The notes below the pieces were generated by a model. The model ran no database searches and was not told the origin of the DNA. It worked only from the letters and a program-made list of their open reading frames with translations. 53,068 bases of DNA, taken from contig CAMDOH010000008.1 of the NCBI GenBank assembly GCA_945903605.1, positions 1-53,068 of the forward strand. Direction: 5' to 3'. This DNA is from Akkermansia muciniphila (GTDB lineage: Bacteria; Verrucomicrobiota; Verrucomicrobiia; Limisphaerales; UBA1100). This document shows positions 1 to 7,796 of the stretch, one piece after another (position 1 is the stretch's first letter; every line of letters begins with the position of its first letter). The position numbers and the translations under genes were made by a program.

Positions 1-420
1 TTCAACACGCCGACGATTTATTCGGGCACGAAGTTCGAGAACGTGCGGCTGGAATTTGAGAACGGCAAGATCATCAAAGCCACGGCGAACAACACGAAGA
101 AGCTCAACGAGATTTTGGACACGGACGCGGGGGCGCGGTACATCGGCGAATTCAGTTTGGGATTCAACCCGCACATTCTCTCGCCGATGTGCGACATCCT
201 GTTCGACGAAAAGATTGCCGGCTCGCTGCACTTCACGCCGGGTCAGGCTTACGAAGTGGCTGACAACGGGAATCGCTCGGCGGTGCACTGGGACATGGTG
301 CTCATCCAGCGCAAGGAATGGGGCGGCGGCGAGGTGTGGTTCGACGGCGAACTGATCCGCAAGAACGGCCTCTTCCTGCCGGCCGATCTGCGCGGACTGA
401 ATCCGGATCGCCTGCGCTGA
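1..420 (+). CDS. M29-family metallo-aminopeptidase, C-terminal part (5' truncated by window)
   Basis: The open frame runs from the first base to a TGA at 418-420, giving 139 residues of a C-terminal half; the start is outside the window. The segments [35 protein letters not shown] and AVHWDMV match the conserved core of M29 aminopeptidases (AmpS/PepS/aminopeptidase T). In that family the Glu after the first glycine, the His and Tyr of the LHF..QAY segment and the His-x-Asp of HWD belong to the two-metal catalytic site, and all are present here. The expected role is cytoplasmic release of N-terminal amino acids from peptides. Third codon positions are strongly G/C. Family assignment is firm; substrate preference cannot be read. 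Confidence 0.88.
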   Translation, partial: FNTPTIYSGTKFENVRLEFENGKIIKATANNTKKLNEILDTDAGARYIGEFSLGFNPHILSPMCDILFDEKIAGSLHFTPGQAYEVADNGNRSAVHWDMVLIQRKEWGGGEVWFDGELIRKNGLFLPADLRGLNPDRLR

Positions 421-426
421 TTGCGC

Positions 427-1305
427 TCAGTCTTCCTTGAGCAGGTCGATGAATTGTTTCATCGCAGGCGAGAGCACTTTATTCTTGCGGTGGATCGCCG
501 CCAGTGGCCGGTAATAATTCCCGTCGGAAATCGGAACGCACACGAGGGATTTGCGTGCCGTTTCCTGCGCGATGGTGCCCTTGGGCAAAATCCCAACACC
601 GGCATTGATCTCGATGGCGCGTTTCACAGTCTCGATATTGTCAAATTCCATCACGGTCTGGACGGTGACATCGCGCGATTTGAAAAGCTTGTCGATCTCG
701 CGCCGCGTGGGGATGTCCGGCTGGAAGCTGATAAACTTATGGCCGCGTAGATCGGGCAGCGTGATGGATTTGCGCGAGGCAAACGGATGCTCGGGATGAC
801 AGACGAGGACAAGCAGGTCGCGACGAAGCGGCACGATCGTCAGCCGCAAATCAGAATGCGGATAGGCGACGAGACCCAGATCGGCGGAGTTGCCGATGAT
901 GTCCTCATAAACTTGCGACGCGCGCCGGTATTCCACGGCGATATTCACGGTGGGATGCGAGCGCAGGAACTGTTTGAGATAGGGCGGCAGCTCGTGCAGC
1001 CCGATGCTGTAGATGGTCGAAACCTTGATGGAACCTGAGACGATGTTCTTGATCTCCTGAATGCGGTGTAGCAACGAATCGTAATTCTGAACAATTTGTT
1101 TGCTGAATTCGTAGAGAGCCTGGCCTTCACGGGTGAGCGCAAATTTCTTGCTCGTGCGTTCGATGAGCGGAGTACGAAAGTGACGCTCCATTGAGCTGAC
1201 CTGCTGGCTCACGGCGGATTGTGTGACGTCGTTGTTCTTGGCAGCGCGGGTGAAACTCTGCGTTTCAACCAAGTCGCAAAACACCTTGAATGTATCGATC
1301 TGCAT
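427..1305 (-). CDS. LysR-family transcriptional regulator
   Basis: This is a 292-residue protein of normal LysR length. An N-terminal winged helix-turn-helix occupies about residues 1-60, with SFTRAAKNNDVTQSAVSQQV as the helix-turn-helix core. A periplasmic-binding-protein-like effector domain follows at about 90-290, with the usual ADLGLVAYP and NAGVGILPKG segments. The ATG start at 1303-1305 lies 5 bases after the cytidine deaminase stop, on the same strand. The gene therefore looks like the last member of a punA-cdd-lysR operon, instead of being divergent from its target as many LysR genes are. It may autoregulate or sense a nucleoside (inference). The effector is unknown; the effector domain resembles the CysB/CysL type in general layout only. 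Confidence 0.9.
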   Translation of the reverse strand: MQIDTFKVFCDLVETQSFTRAAKNNDVTQSAVSQQVSSMERHFRTPLIERTSKKFALTREGQALYEFSKQIVQNYDSLLHRIQEIKNIVSGSIKVSTIYSIGLHELPPYLKQFLRSHPTVNIAVEYRRASQVYEDIIGNSADLGLVAYPHSDLRLTIVPLRRDLLVLVCHPEHPFASRKSITLPDLRGHKFISFQPDIPTRREIDKLFKSRDVTVQTVMEFDNIETVKRAIEINAGVGILPKGTIAQETARKSLVCVPISDGNYYRPLAAIHRKNKVLSPAMKQFIDLLKED

Positions 1306-1310
1306 GGCGA

Positions 1311-1745
1311 TTAAGTCTTATGACGTAAGCTGGATTTGACCTTGGATAAGGCGGAGCCATCAAAATGGAGTGGCAACAAGTCTGCCACTCGCGTCTCAAA
1401 GTAACGGTGAGGCTTTCGGCTGTCGACCACAACCACCACGGCATCGGGCGCGTGTTCTGCAAGTAGCTGACGGCAGGCGCCACAGGGCATTGCTCCTCCG
1501 GGCGAAGCGATGGCGATTGCTTGGAAGTTTCGATCGCCGTTTGTTATCGCATTGAAGAGCGCCACTCGTTCGGCGCAACAGGTCAGTCCGTAGCTTGCGC
1601 TTTCAACATTTGCTCCAGTCACAATCCGCTTCGATCCCACCAACGCCAAGGCTGCCCCAACGCAAAATCCCGAGTAGGGACTGAACGAGTTCGCTTGTGC
1701 TTTGATTGCTGCGCGACACAATTTAATCAGGAACTTGCTTTGCAT
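1311..1745 (-). CDS. cdd: cytidine deaminase
   Basis: This 144-residue protein hydrolyses cytidine or deoxycytidine to uridine or deoxyuridine in pyrimidine salvage. The zinc site is complete: the substrate-binding NVES (residues 46-49), CAER with ligand Cys57 and proton-shuttle Glu59, and PCGAC with ligands Cys88 and Cys91. This is the small homotetrameric class with three Cys ligands. ATG at 1743-1745 is chosen as start; a TTG at 1755-1757 would add four residues. It overlaps the end of the purine nucleoside phosphorylase gene by 23 bases in another frame, so the two are almost certainly co-transcribed and probably translationally coupled. Confidence 0.93.
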   Translation of the reverse strand: MQSKFLIKLCRAAIKAQANSFSPYSGFCVGAALALVGSKRIVTGANVESASYGLTCCAERVALFNAITNGDRNFQAIAIASPGGAMPCGACRQLLAEHAPDAVVVVVDSRKPHRYFETRVADLLPLHFDGSALSKVKSSLRHKT

Positions 1746-2583
1746 AGAGCTGGACAAAATGAGCGATTAGATTGGTGAGTTTGTGCGCCGAGGTGCCAGC
1801 GACTTCAAGGACTTCCTTGTGACTGAGTTTTGTTCGGTTGATTCCGGCGGCCATGTTGGTGATGCAGGAAATGGCAGCGACTCGGAGTCCACATTGGCGT
1901 GCGACGATCACTTCAGGAACAGTGCTCATACCCACTGCGTCTGCGCCCCATCGACGAAAGGCTTTGATCTCCGCAGGTGTTTCATAATTTGGACCCGACA
2001 ACGCGAGGTAAACTCCGAGTCTTGGTTTTGTTCGGCCAGCGGCTTGGATGAGCAATCTGATGAGGTGGGGATCATAGGCATTTGTCAGGTCGACAAAAAC
2101 GGGCTGGTGGGATGGATGTGCTTCGCCGCGAAGTGGATTGTCGCCCATGAAATTGATGTGATCTCGAATGATCATCAATTCGCCGGGTTTGAATGTGCGG
2201 TTGACCGCGCCGGCGGAATTGGTGAAGAGGACAGTCTTAATTCCCAACTCGGCCATCACCCGGACTGGAAAGGTGATGTCCGCCATCGAATGACCTTCAT
2301 AATAATGTGAACGACCAGAAAAGGTAATCACCGGAAGATCGGAAATCATGCCGGTGACAATCATTCCGGCGTGGCCAGTAACAGTTGGTTTCTTGAATCC
2401 AGCAAGTTTGCTGTAATGAATGATGGTGGGGTTTTTGACCTGTTGAGTGAAGTCACTCATGCCACTTCCAAGCACGATGGCCAGCTGTGGCTTGATGGCG
2501 GATGAGCGCAGGATTTGCTTTGCGGTTTTGGCAGGAGAATTCTTCACTGGCTTTTGGTGTCTTGATTTATCAGACAGCATCAT
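1723..2583 (-). CDS. punA: purine nucleoside phosphorylase (PNP family I)
   Basis: This 286-residue protein should cleave purine nucleosides with phosphate to the free base and ribose-1-phosphate. It carries the trimeric PNP/MTAP-family signatures: LGSGMSDF near residue 38 (phosphate loop), GHAGMIVTG, FSGRSHYYEGH, TNSAGAVN, SGPNYETPAEIK and the base-binding MSTVPEVIVA, followed by a TNMAAGI segment. Two adjacent ATG codons (2581-2583, 2578-2580) are the best starts; a TTG at 2617-2619 would overlap the divergent moeB start. No clear Shine-Dalgarno sequence is visible. It is the first gene of the punA-cdd-lysR cluster. Only 22 bases separate its start from that of the divergent MoeB gene, so the promoters must overlap coding sequence. 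Confidence 0.92.
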   Translation of the reverse strand: MMLSDKSRHQKPVKNSPAKTAKQILRSSAIKPQLAIVLGSGMSDFTQQVKNPTIIHYSKLAGFKKPTVTGHAGMIVTGMISDLPVITFSGRSHYYEGHSMADITFPVRVMAELGIKTVLFTNSAGAVNRTFKPGELMIIRDHINFMGDNPLRGEAHPSHQPVFVDLTNAYDPHLIRLLIQAAGRTKPRLGVYLALSGPNYETPAEIKAFRRWGADAVGMSTVPEVIVARQCGLRVAAISCITNMAAGINRTKLSHKEVLEVAGTSAHKLTNLIAHFVQLYAKQVPD

Positions 2584-2605
2584 TACGCTGTCGAACCCAA
2601 TTTGT

Positions 2606-3754
2606 ATGGAATTAAGCAATGAAGAGATCCGGCGTTACTCGCGCCATTTGATTTTACCCGAGGTCGGGTTGGCGGGGCAAAAGCGAATAAAAGCTTCAAG
2701 TGTGCTGTGCATTGGCGCGGGCGGACTGGGCTCGCCCATCGCGATGTACCTTGCCGCAGCGGGTATCGGCAAGATCGGAATTGTGGATTTCGATACGGTG
2801 GATTACTCAAATCTCCAGCGCCAGATTCTCCACACAGACGCCGACGTGGGCCGATCCAAAGCGCAATCGGCTAAAGAAACCATCGCTGGGATCAACCCCA
2901 ATGTCGAAGTCGTGATTCACGACACGCGTATCTCGGCCGACAACGCGTTCGATCTCATCGCGCCATACGACATCGTGGTGGACGGTACGGATAATTTCCC
3001 CACCCGCTATCTGACCAATGATGCCTGTGTACTTTTGAAGAAGCCCAACGTGTACGGTTCGATTTTTCGTTTTGAAGGTCAGGCCAGCGTGTTTGCCCCG
3101 CAACTGGGAGGGCCGTGTTATCGTTGCCTGTATCCGGAACCTCCACCGCCGGGAATGGTTCCCAGTTGCGCCGAGGGCGGTGTGCTCGGTGTTTTGCCCG
3201 GCATCATCGGTTGCATTCAGACGACGGAGATTTTGAAGCTCGCGCTTGGCAAAGGAAGTTCACTCGTTGGTCGATTGATGCTCTTCAATGCGCTCGACAT
3301 GAAATTCCGCGAATTGAAACTTCGTCGTGATCCTTCTTGCCCACTCTGTGGTGATAATCCGACAATCAAAGAGTTGATCGACTACGAGCAGTTCTGCGGT
3401 ATCTTGCCCGAACCCGCCACGCCAGCGCACAACCCTGATGAAGTTTTGGTGCAGGATATGAAGAAGGCGTTGGATGATGTGAAACTGAACATCAAGGTGA
3501 TCGATGTTCGAGAGCCGGATGAATACGAAATCGCACACATTCGCAACGTGCCGCTCATTCCATTGGGCACATTGCCGCAACGATTCACCGAGCTTGATCC
3601 GAACCAGATTATCTACGTGCATTGCAAGAGCGGGATTCGTTCTCTCAAGGCCGTGAGTTTTTTGCGCGAACAAGGATTCAAGTATGTGAAGAGCGTAAAG
3701 GGTGGTATCAACGCTTGGGCTGATGAAGTGGATCACTCAGTTCCGAAATATTAA
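2606..3754 (+). CDS. moeB: MoeB/ThiF adenylyltransferase with C-terminal rhodanese domain
   Basis: This 382-residue protein has an N-terminal E1-like domain and a C-terminal rhodanese domain, the MoeZ/UBA4/MOCS3 layout. It shows the ATP-binding GAGGLGSP (37-44), DGTDNFPTRYL (128-137), zinc pairs Cys172/Cys175 and Cys246/Cys249, and PSCAEGGVLG with the E1-type Cys189. The rhodanese part starts near 285, with VIDVREPDEYE and the active-site loop HCKSGIRS (Cys341). Proteins of this kind adenylate the C-terminal Gly-Gly of MoaD, ThiS or related carriers and can pass persulfide sulfur to them. ATG at 2606 is chosen because it begins MELSNEEIRRYSRHL, the family N-terminus; an upstream in-frame ATG at 2447 lies inside the opposite gene. 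A partner ThiS lies at 48.3 kb. Confidence 0.93.
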   Translation: MELSNEEIRRYSRHLILPEVGLAGQKRIKASSVLCIGAGGLGSPIAMYLAAAGIGKIGIVDFDTVDYSNLQRQILHTDADVGRSKAQSAKETIAGINPNVEVVIHDTRISADNAFDLIAPYDIVVDGTDNFPTRYLTNDACVLLKKPNVYGSIFRFEGQASVFAPQLGGPCYRCLYPEPPPPGMVPSCAEGGVLGVLPGIIGCIQTTEILKLALGKGSSLVGRLMLFNALDMKFRELKLRRDPSCPLCGDNPTIKELIDYEQFCGILPEPATPAHNPDEVLVQDMKKALDDVKLNIKVIDVREPDEYEIAHIRNVPLIPLGTLPQRFTELDPNQIIYVHCKSGIRSLKAVSFLREQGFKYVKSVKGGINAWADEVDHSVPKY

Positions 3755-3775
3755 GCAGTCGATTTTTGAAACATT

Positions 3776-4279
3776 ATGGGTTCCAGACGTGAAGCGCGCG
3801 AACGCGCAGTACAGTTTTTGTTTCAGGCCGATGTAAATCATCCCGATGACATCGAGGTTGCCTTGGATCATTTCTGGTCATCTCAAAGATCAGCCGCCAT
3901 TGCCGATGCCGATGGGCCAGCCAAATGGGGTGAGACGCACGAGCTGCCCCCACCCACATCGAAAGAGATTGAGATTCGAGCCTTCGCCGACCCCCTCATC
4001 CGTGGCACGATGGAGCATCGTGATGAGATTGATTTGTTGCTGACGGTGCAGGCACAGAATTGGGATTTGAATCGGATGGCTGTCCTTGATCGAAATATTC
4101 TCAGACTGGCAGTCTATGAAATGCGGCATCGACTGGATATTCCTCCGGTCGTGTCCATCAACGAAGCCGTCGACATCGCTAAGAAATTTTCAACAGACGA
4201 GAGCGGGAAATTCGTGAACGGTATTCTCGACAAGATCAAAGGCGAATTGTTGCGCCCAGCGAGAACAGGGGTTCAATGA
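3776..4279 (+). CDS. nusB: transcription antitermination factor NusB
   Basis: This 167-residue all-helical protein of the NusB family acts with NusE (S10) at boxA sites in rRNA antitermination. The N-terminal SRREARERAVQFLFQADVN and the C-terminal DRNILRLAVYEM and SINEAVDIAKKFSTDESGKF segments, ending FVNGILDKI, are diagnostic. It is slightly longer than the usual 130-150 residues because of an insert at about residues 38-63 (WSSQRSAAIADADGPAKWGE region). It starts 21 bases after moeB, and its stop overlaps the next gene's ATG (ATGA at 4276-4279), so the downstream PHP gene is probably translationally coupled. Confidence 0.92.
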   Translation: MGSRREARERAVQFLFQADVNHPDDIEVALDHFWSSQRSAAIADADGPAKWGETHELPPPTSKEIEIRAFADPLIRGTMEHRDEIDLLLTVQAQNWDLNRMAVLDRNILRLAVYEMRHRLDIPPVVSINEAVDIAKKFSTDESGKFVNGILDKIKGELLRPARTGVQ

Positions 4280-5121
4280 TGTACGCAGATCTTCATCTGC
4301 ATACGAATTACTCGGACGGAACTTTTACGCCGCAAGAGTTGGTTGCACGCGCATTTGATGCAGGCTTGCAGACGTTGTCATTGACCGATCATGACACGAT
4401 GGAAGGTTGTCAGGAGATGTTGGATGCCTGCGCCAAAGTGGGGCTGACTTTCATCACGGGTTGCGAATTTACAGTCGAATTCGAAGATCAGGAACTGCAT
4501 TTGCTCGGCTACGGAATGAGGCTGGAGAATCCTGAATTGCAGTCGACGTTGAGCTATTACCAGTCCGTTCGCAGAGAGCGAATAATACGGATGACCGAGC
4601 GGCTTGCAGGATTGGGAATCCGGATCTTACCGGAAAAGGTGGTTGAAATTGTCCAATGCAATTCACCCGGTCGCCCTCATCTTGCCCGTGCCCTCATTGC
4701 TGGCGGACATTGTACGAGTATCGACGACGCTTTTGCCAACTACCTCAAAAAGGGCAAGCCGGCTTGGGTGGCAAAGCCGAAGTTGAATGCCGAAAAAGCG
4801 ATTGACCTCATTCATCGCACGGGTGGCGTTGCTGTGTTGGCTCATCCCGGCATCACGCGCAAAGATGAATTGATCGCTGGCCTCGTTTCCGTGGGGATGG
4901 ATGGTTTGGAATGTTTCTACATTCGACATTCAACTCCCATGACTGAGCATTATCTTGTTTTGGCCGACAAACATCGTTTGCTGGTCACTGGCGGTTCTGA
5001 TTGCCACGGCATGAATAAAGGCCATCCATCGGTCGGCAAGATCAAGCTGGAACAACCCTTCGTGGAATCGTTGCAACGCGCGATTGCGAATCGGCAATCG
5101 TCCATTTCCACCGCGCTTTGA
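4276..5121 (+). CDS. PHP-domain phosphoesterase (TrpH/RNase AM-like)
   Basis: This 281-residue protein is built on the PHP metal-dependent phosphoesterase fold. Visible motifs are ADLHLHTNYSDGTFTP (first His-x-His metal pair), SLTDHDTMEG, GCEFTVEFEDQELHLLGY, AVLAHPG and the C-terminal GGSDCHGMNKG. Length and motif order match the TrpH/YciV group, whose E. coli member trims RNA 5' ends and degrades short oligonucleotides or 3',5'-bisphosphates. The RNA role here is inferred from homology. It overlaps nusB by 4 bases, and only 2 bases separate its stop from the ftsY ATG, so it sits inside a tight operon. Two consecutive ATG codons make the exact start uncertain by one codon. Confidence 0.85.
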   Translation: MMYADLHLHTNYSDGTFTPQELVARAFDAGLQTLSLTDHDTMEGCQEMLDACAKVGLTFITGCEFTVEFEDQELHLLGYGMRLENPELQSTLSYYQSVRRERIIRMTERLAGLGIRILPEKVVEIVQCNSPGRPHLARALIAGGHCTSIDDAFANYLKKGKPAWVAKPKLNAEKAIDLIHRTGGVAVLAHPGITRKDELIAGLVSVGMDGLECFYIRHSTPMTEHYLVLADKHRLLVTGGSDCHGMNKGHPSVGKIKLEQPFVESLQRAIANRQSSISTAL

Positions 5122-5123
5122 TC

Positions 5124-6035
5124 ATGGGGTTGTTCGATAGATTCAAGGCTGCACTCGGCAAGACAAATGCCGTTCTCACACACGAAATCAAACGGGTTTT
5201 CTCTGGCTCACCCAAACTCGATGCGACTTCGATGGAAACTATCGAAGTGGCTCTGCTCTCTGCGGATTTCGGCGTTTCGATGACCAGCCGAATCCTCAAG
5301 GCGGTTAAAACTTCCTACGAATCACAAGGAAGTCAGTCCTCATCAGTTTCCGAAATTGCCCAACGCGAAGTCATCTCTGCACTGCAACAAACCACGCCAG
5401 TCGCAAATGGAATTGCAAGCGCGCTACGAATTGTTTCAGTCGTTGGCGTCAACGGCACTGGGAAAACAACGACGTGTGCCAAGCTCGCGTATCTACAGCA
5501 AACTGCCGGGCACAAACCGATGCTCGCCGCCTGCGATACTTTCCGCGCTGCTGCGGTGGATCAATTAAAGGTGTGGGGAACTCGTTTAAACATTCCTGTC
5601 ATCGCCGGCGCGCCCGGAGCCGATCCCGCAGCCGTTGCTCACGATGCCGTTGTCGCTGCGGAATCCAGAGGTATTGATTGGCTTTACATCGACACGGCTG
5701 GCCGAATGCACACCAAAGCCAACCTCATGCAGGAGCTTCAGAAAATCCATCGAGTCATCGCCAAGAAGATTCCCGGTGCACCCCATGATGTGTTACTGGT
5801 GCTCGATGCCAGCACCGGCATGAACGCCTTTGCGCAGGCTCGCGAGTTTCATTCGACAGTTCAATTGACAGGACTTGTCGTCACGAAATTGGACGGCACA
5901 TCAAAAGCAGGAATGATCGTGGCAATTCAACATGAGTTGGGTATTCCCGTGCGATACGTCGGCCTTGGCGAAAACCCAGATGATCTTCAGCCCTTCGATG
6001 CCACAGCATTTGCCCAAGCCCTATTTGCAGCCTGA
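5124..6035 (+). CDS. ftsY: signal recognition particle receptor FtsY
   Basis: This 303-residue SRP-GTPase receptor docks ribosome-SRP complexes at the inner membrane. It has an N domain (about 1-95), then the G domain with P-loop GVNGTGKT (108-115), DTFRAAAVDQL, the DTAGRMH G3 motif, VLDASTGMNA, the G4-type TKLDGTSKAG, and the C-terminal VGLGENPDDLQPFD. The acidic A domain found in E. coli FtsY is missing; the protein starts almost directly with MGLFDRFKAAL, an amphipathic targeting helix as in short FtsY proteins. ATG at 5124 is preferred to the TTG at 5118 inside the PHP stop region. It is followed after 18 bases by ribD. Confidence 0.95.
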   Translation: MGLFDRFKAALGKTNAVLTHEIKRVFSGSPKLDATSMETIEVALLSADFGVSMTSRILKAVKTSYESQGSQSSSVSEIAQREVISALQQTTPVANGIASALRIVSVVGVNGTGKTTTCAKLAYLQQTAGHKPMLAACDTFRAAAVDQLKVWGTRLNIPVIAGAPGADPAAVAHDAVVAAESRGIDWLYIDTAGRMHTKANLMQELQKIHRVIAKKIPGAPHDVLLVLDASTGMNAFAQAREFHSTVQLTGLVVTKLDGTSKAGMIVAIQHELGIPVRYVGLGENPDDLQPFDATAFAQALFAA

Positions 6036-6053
6036 ATTATTCTCGGCACGATC

Positions 6054-7178
6054 ATGAACCGTTTCGCTTCTCCCTCTGATGAAAAGTGGATGCGACTAGC
6101 ACTGAAACTCGCGCAAAAGGGGCAGGGCGCTGTCTCCCCAAATCCAATCGTTGGTGCTGTGCTCGTGAAGCGTGGAATATTAATCGGGCAAGGCTGGCAT
6201 CGAAAAGCAGGCGGCCCACACGCAGAGATTGTAGCTCTCAGTGATGCGCGTCGACGCGGTCAGAATCCGCGCAGTGCGACGTTGTATGTGACATTGGAAC
6301 CCTGCTGCACACATGGCCGCACTCCGCCATGCACAAAATCCATCATTGATGCGGGAATCAGCAGAGTGGTGGCCAGTGCTACTGACCCAAATCCAAAACA
6401 TGCAGGACGTGGATTTCGTATTCTGAGGCGAACAGGAATTGGAGTCACTCGAGGTGTGCTTGCGGCTGAATCCACTGCGATGAACGAGGCATTCAATCAT
6501 TGGATCGTCAAAAAAACGCCATGGGTGACCGTGAAAACTGCGATGACTCTGGATGGGAAGATTGCCACTGCGAATGGCCAATCGAAATGGATCACTGGTG
6601 AGCAATCGCGTGACCATGCAATGGGATTCCGTCGTTGTGCAGACGCAATTCTAGTCGGTGTTAATACTGTTCTGAAAGATGATCCATCGCTGACGGTGCG
6701 TGGGGGCACGCGAAAAGTTTTCTCGAAAAAGAGACTTGTGCTGGATTCAATGGCTCGAACGCCATTGACTGCAAAAGTGGTGTGCGATTCGTTTGCCAAT
6801 TTGACGACGATCATCGTTACGAGCGCTGCAAGAAAGAGCAGGATCTCTGCGTTGGCGAAGCACGTTTGTGTTTGGGTTGCGCCTTCGAGGGATGGGCAAG
6901 TTGATTTGCGCTGGCTCTTGCGCAGGCTTGGGACTGAAGGCGTGACAAGTTTGTTGGTGGAGGGTGGGGGCGAGGTAAATGCTTCGTTTTTATTGTCGGG
7001 ATTGGCTCATGATATTGCGTTTTATTACGCGCCCAAAATCATTGGAGGGCACGATGCGCGAAAGGCAGTTGCTGGTGTAGGGATCAATCGGCTGGCTGAC
7101 ATGATTCGATTGCAAGATATCGAATGGAAACGATTGGGGTCAGATTTGCTGTTGACGGCTCGCATCAGGAAGGTTTGA
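6054..7178 (+). CDS. ribD: bifunctional riboflavin deaminase/reductase RibD
   Basis: This 374-residue two-domain enzyme does the second and third steps of riboflavin synthesis: deamination of the pyrimidine intermediate, then NADPH-dependent reduction of the ribosyl side chain. The deaminase domain (1-145) has the zinc site HAE (His56, Glu58), PCC (Cys84) and PPC (Cys93). The reductase domain (about 150-370) has VTVKTAMTLDGKIATANGQSKW written as VKTAMTLDGKIATANG, then SKWITGEQSR, ADAILVGVNTVLKDDPSLTVR and LLVEGGGEVNASFL. The length is normal for RibD. It is 9 bases upstream of riboflavin synthase, forming a ribD-ribE pair, while ribBA and ribH are elsewhere. No FMN riboswitch is visible in the 18 bases in front of it. 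Confidence 0.94.
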   Translation: MNRFASPSDEKWMRLALKLAQKGQGAVSPNPIVGAVLVKRGILIGQGWHRKAGGPHAEIVALSDARRRGQNPRSATLYVTLEPCCTHGRTPPCTKSIIDAGISRVVASATDPNPKHAGRGFRILRRTGIGVTRGVLAAESTAMNEAFNHWIVKKTPWVTVKTAMTLDGKIATANGQSKWITGEQSRDHAMGFRRCADAILVGVNTVLKDDPSLTVRGGTRKVFSKKRLVLDSMARTPLTAKVVCDSFANLTTIIVTSAARKSRISALAKHVCVWVAPSRDGQVDLRWLLRRLGTEGVTSLLVEGGGEVNASFLLSGLAHDIAFYYAPKIIGGHDARKAVAGVGINRLADMIRLQDIEWKRLGSDLLLTARIRKV

Positions 7179-7187
7179 AAGGGCGCG

Positions 7188-7796
7188 ATGTTCACTGGGA
7201 TTATCGAAGAAATGGGGATCGTTGAATCGGTCTCGCCTTCTGAATCGGGTTTTAGATTGAAGGTGACGATCCGTAAATGCGGTCGTGGATTGCGACTCGG
7301 AGACAGTTTGGCGGTCAATGGATGTTGTTTGACCGTGGTGAAGATTGGGATCGACGGCCGCAAAAAACATGTTTGCTTCGATCTGCTTCAAGAGACTTGG
7401 ATCCGTACGAACCTGCAGTTTCTGCGCGCGGGATCATTGGTGAATCTGGAACGGGCGTTGGCTGCGGGTGGGAGATTGAGTGGACATTTTGTCACCGGCC
7501 ATGTGGATGCTCTTGCGAAAATCACTCGCTGGGAAAAAGTAGGGAATGACCATCAATTGAGGATCGTTCCGCCGCTGGAACTAATGCGATACATGATTCA
7601 CAAGGGATCGATCGCAGTGGATGGCATCAGCCTCACAGTTGCGGAAGTGACGGCGACGGATTTCATGATGTGGATCATTCCGCACACGTTGGAGAGCACG
7701 GCGCTCAAAGAGCGATCTGTGGGCGGCTTTGTCAATATCGAGGCTGATATTCTCGGCAAATACGTGGAGCGACTTTCGCGCCAGTCGGTGCTCTGA
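7188..7796 (+). CDS. ribE: riboflavin synthase alpha subunit
   Basis: This 202-residue enzyme dismutates two 6,7-dimethyl-8-ribityllumazines to riboflavin. It starts with the hallmark MFTGIIEEMG and contains two tandem lumazine-binding barrels. Barrel one has LGDSLAVNGCCLTV and SLVNLERAL with GHFVTGHVD; barrel two (from about residue 95) has KGSIAVDGISLTVAEV, followed by IPHTLESTAL. The short hydrophobic C-terminal trimerisation segment follows. It is directly downstream of ribD. Its TGA (7794-7796) abuts the stop of the convergent LacI gene with no base between, leaving no room for a separate terminator. Confidence 0.95.
   Translation: MFTGIIEEMGIVESVSPSESGFRLKVTIRKCGRGLRLGDSLAVNGCCLTVVKIGIDGRKKHVCFDLLQETWIRTNLQFLRAGSLVNLERALAAGGRLSGHFVTGHVDALAKITRWEKVGNDHQLRIVPPLELMRYMIHKGSIAVDGISLTVAEVTATDFMMWIIPHTLESTALKERSVGGFVNIEADILGKYVERLSRQSVL

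Noticed and set aside
2447-2605. N-terminal extension of MoeB to an upstream ATG
   Set aside because: It would lie wholly inside the opposite purine nucleoside phosphorylase gene; family homology starts at the ATG 2606.
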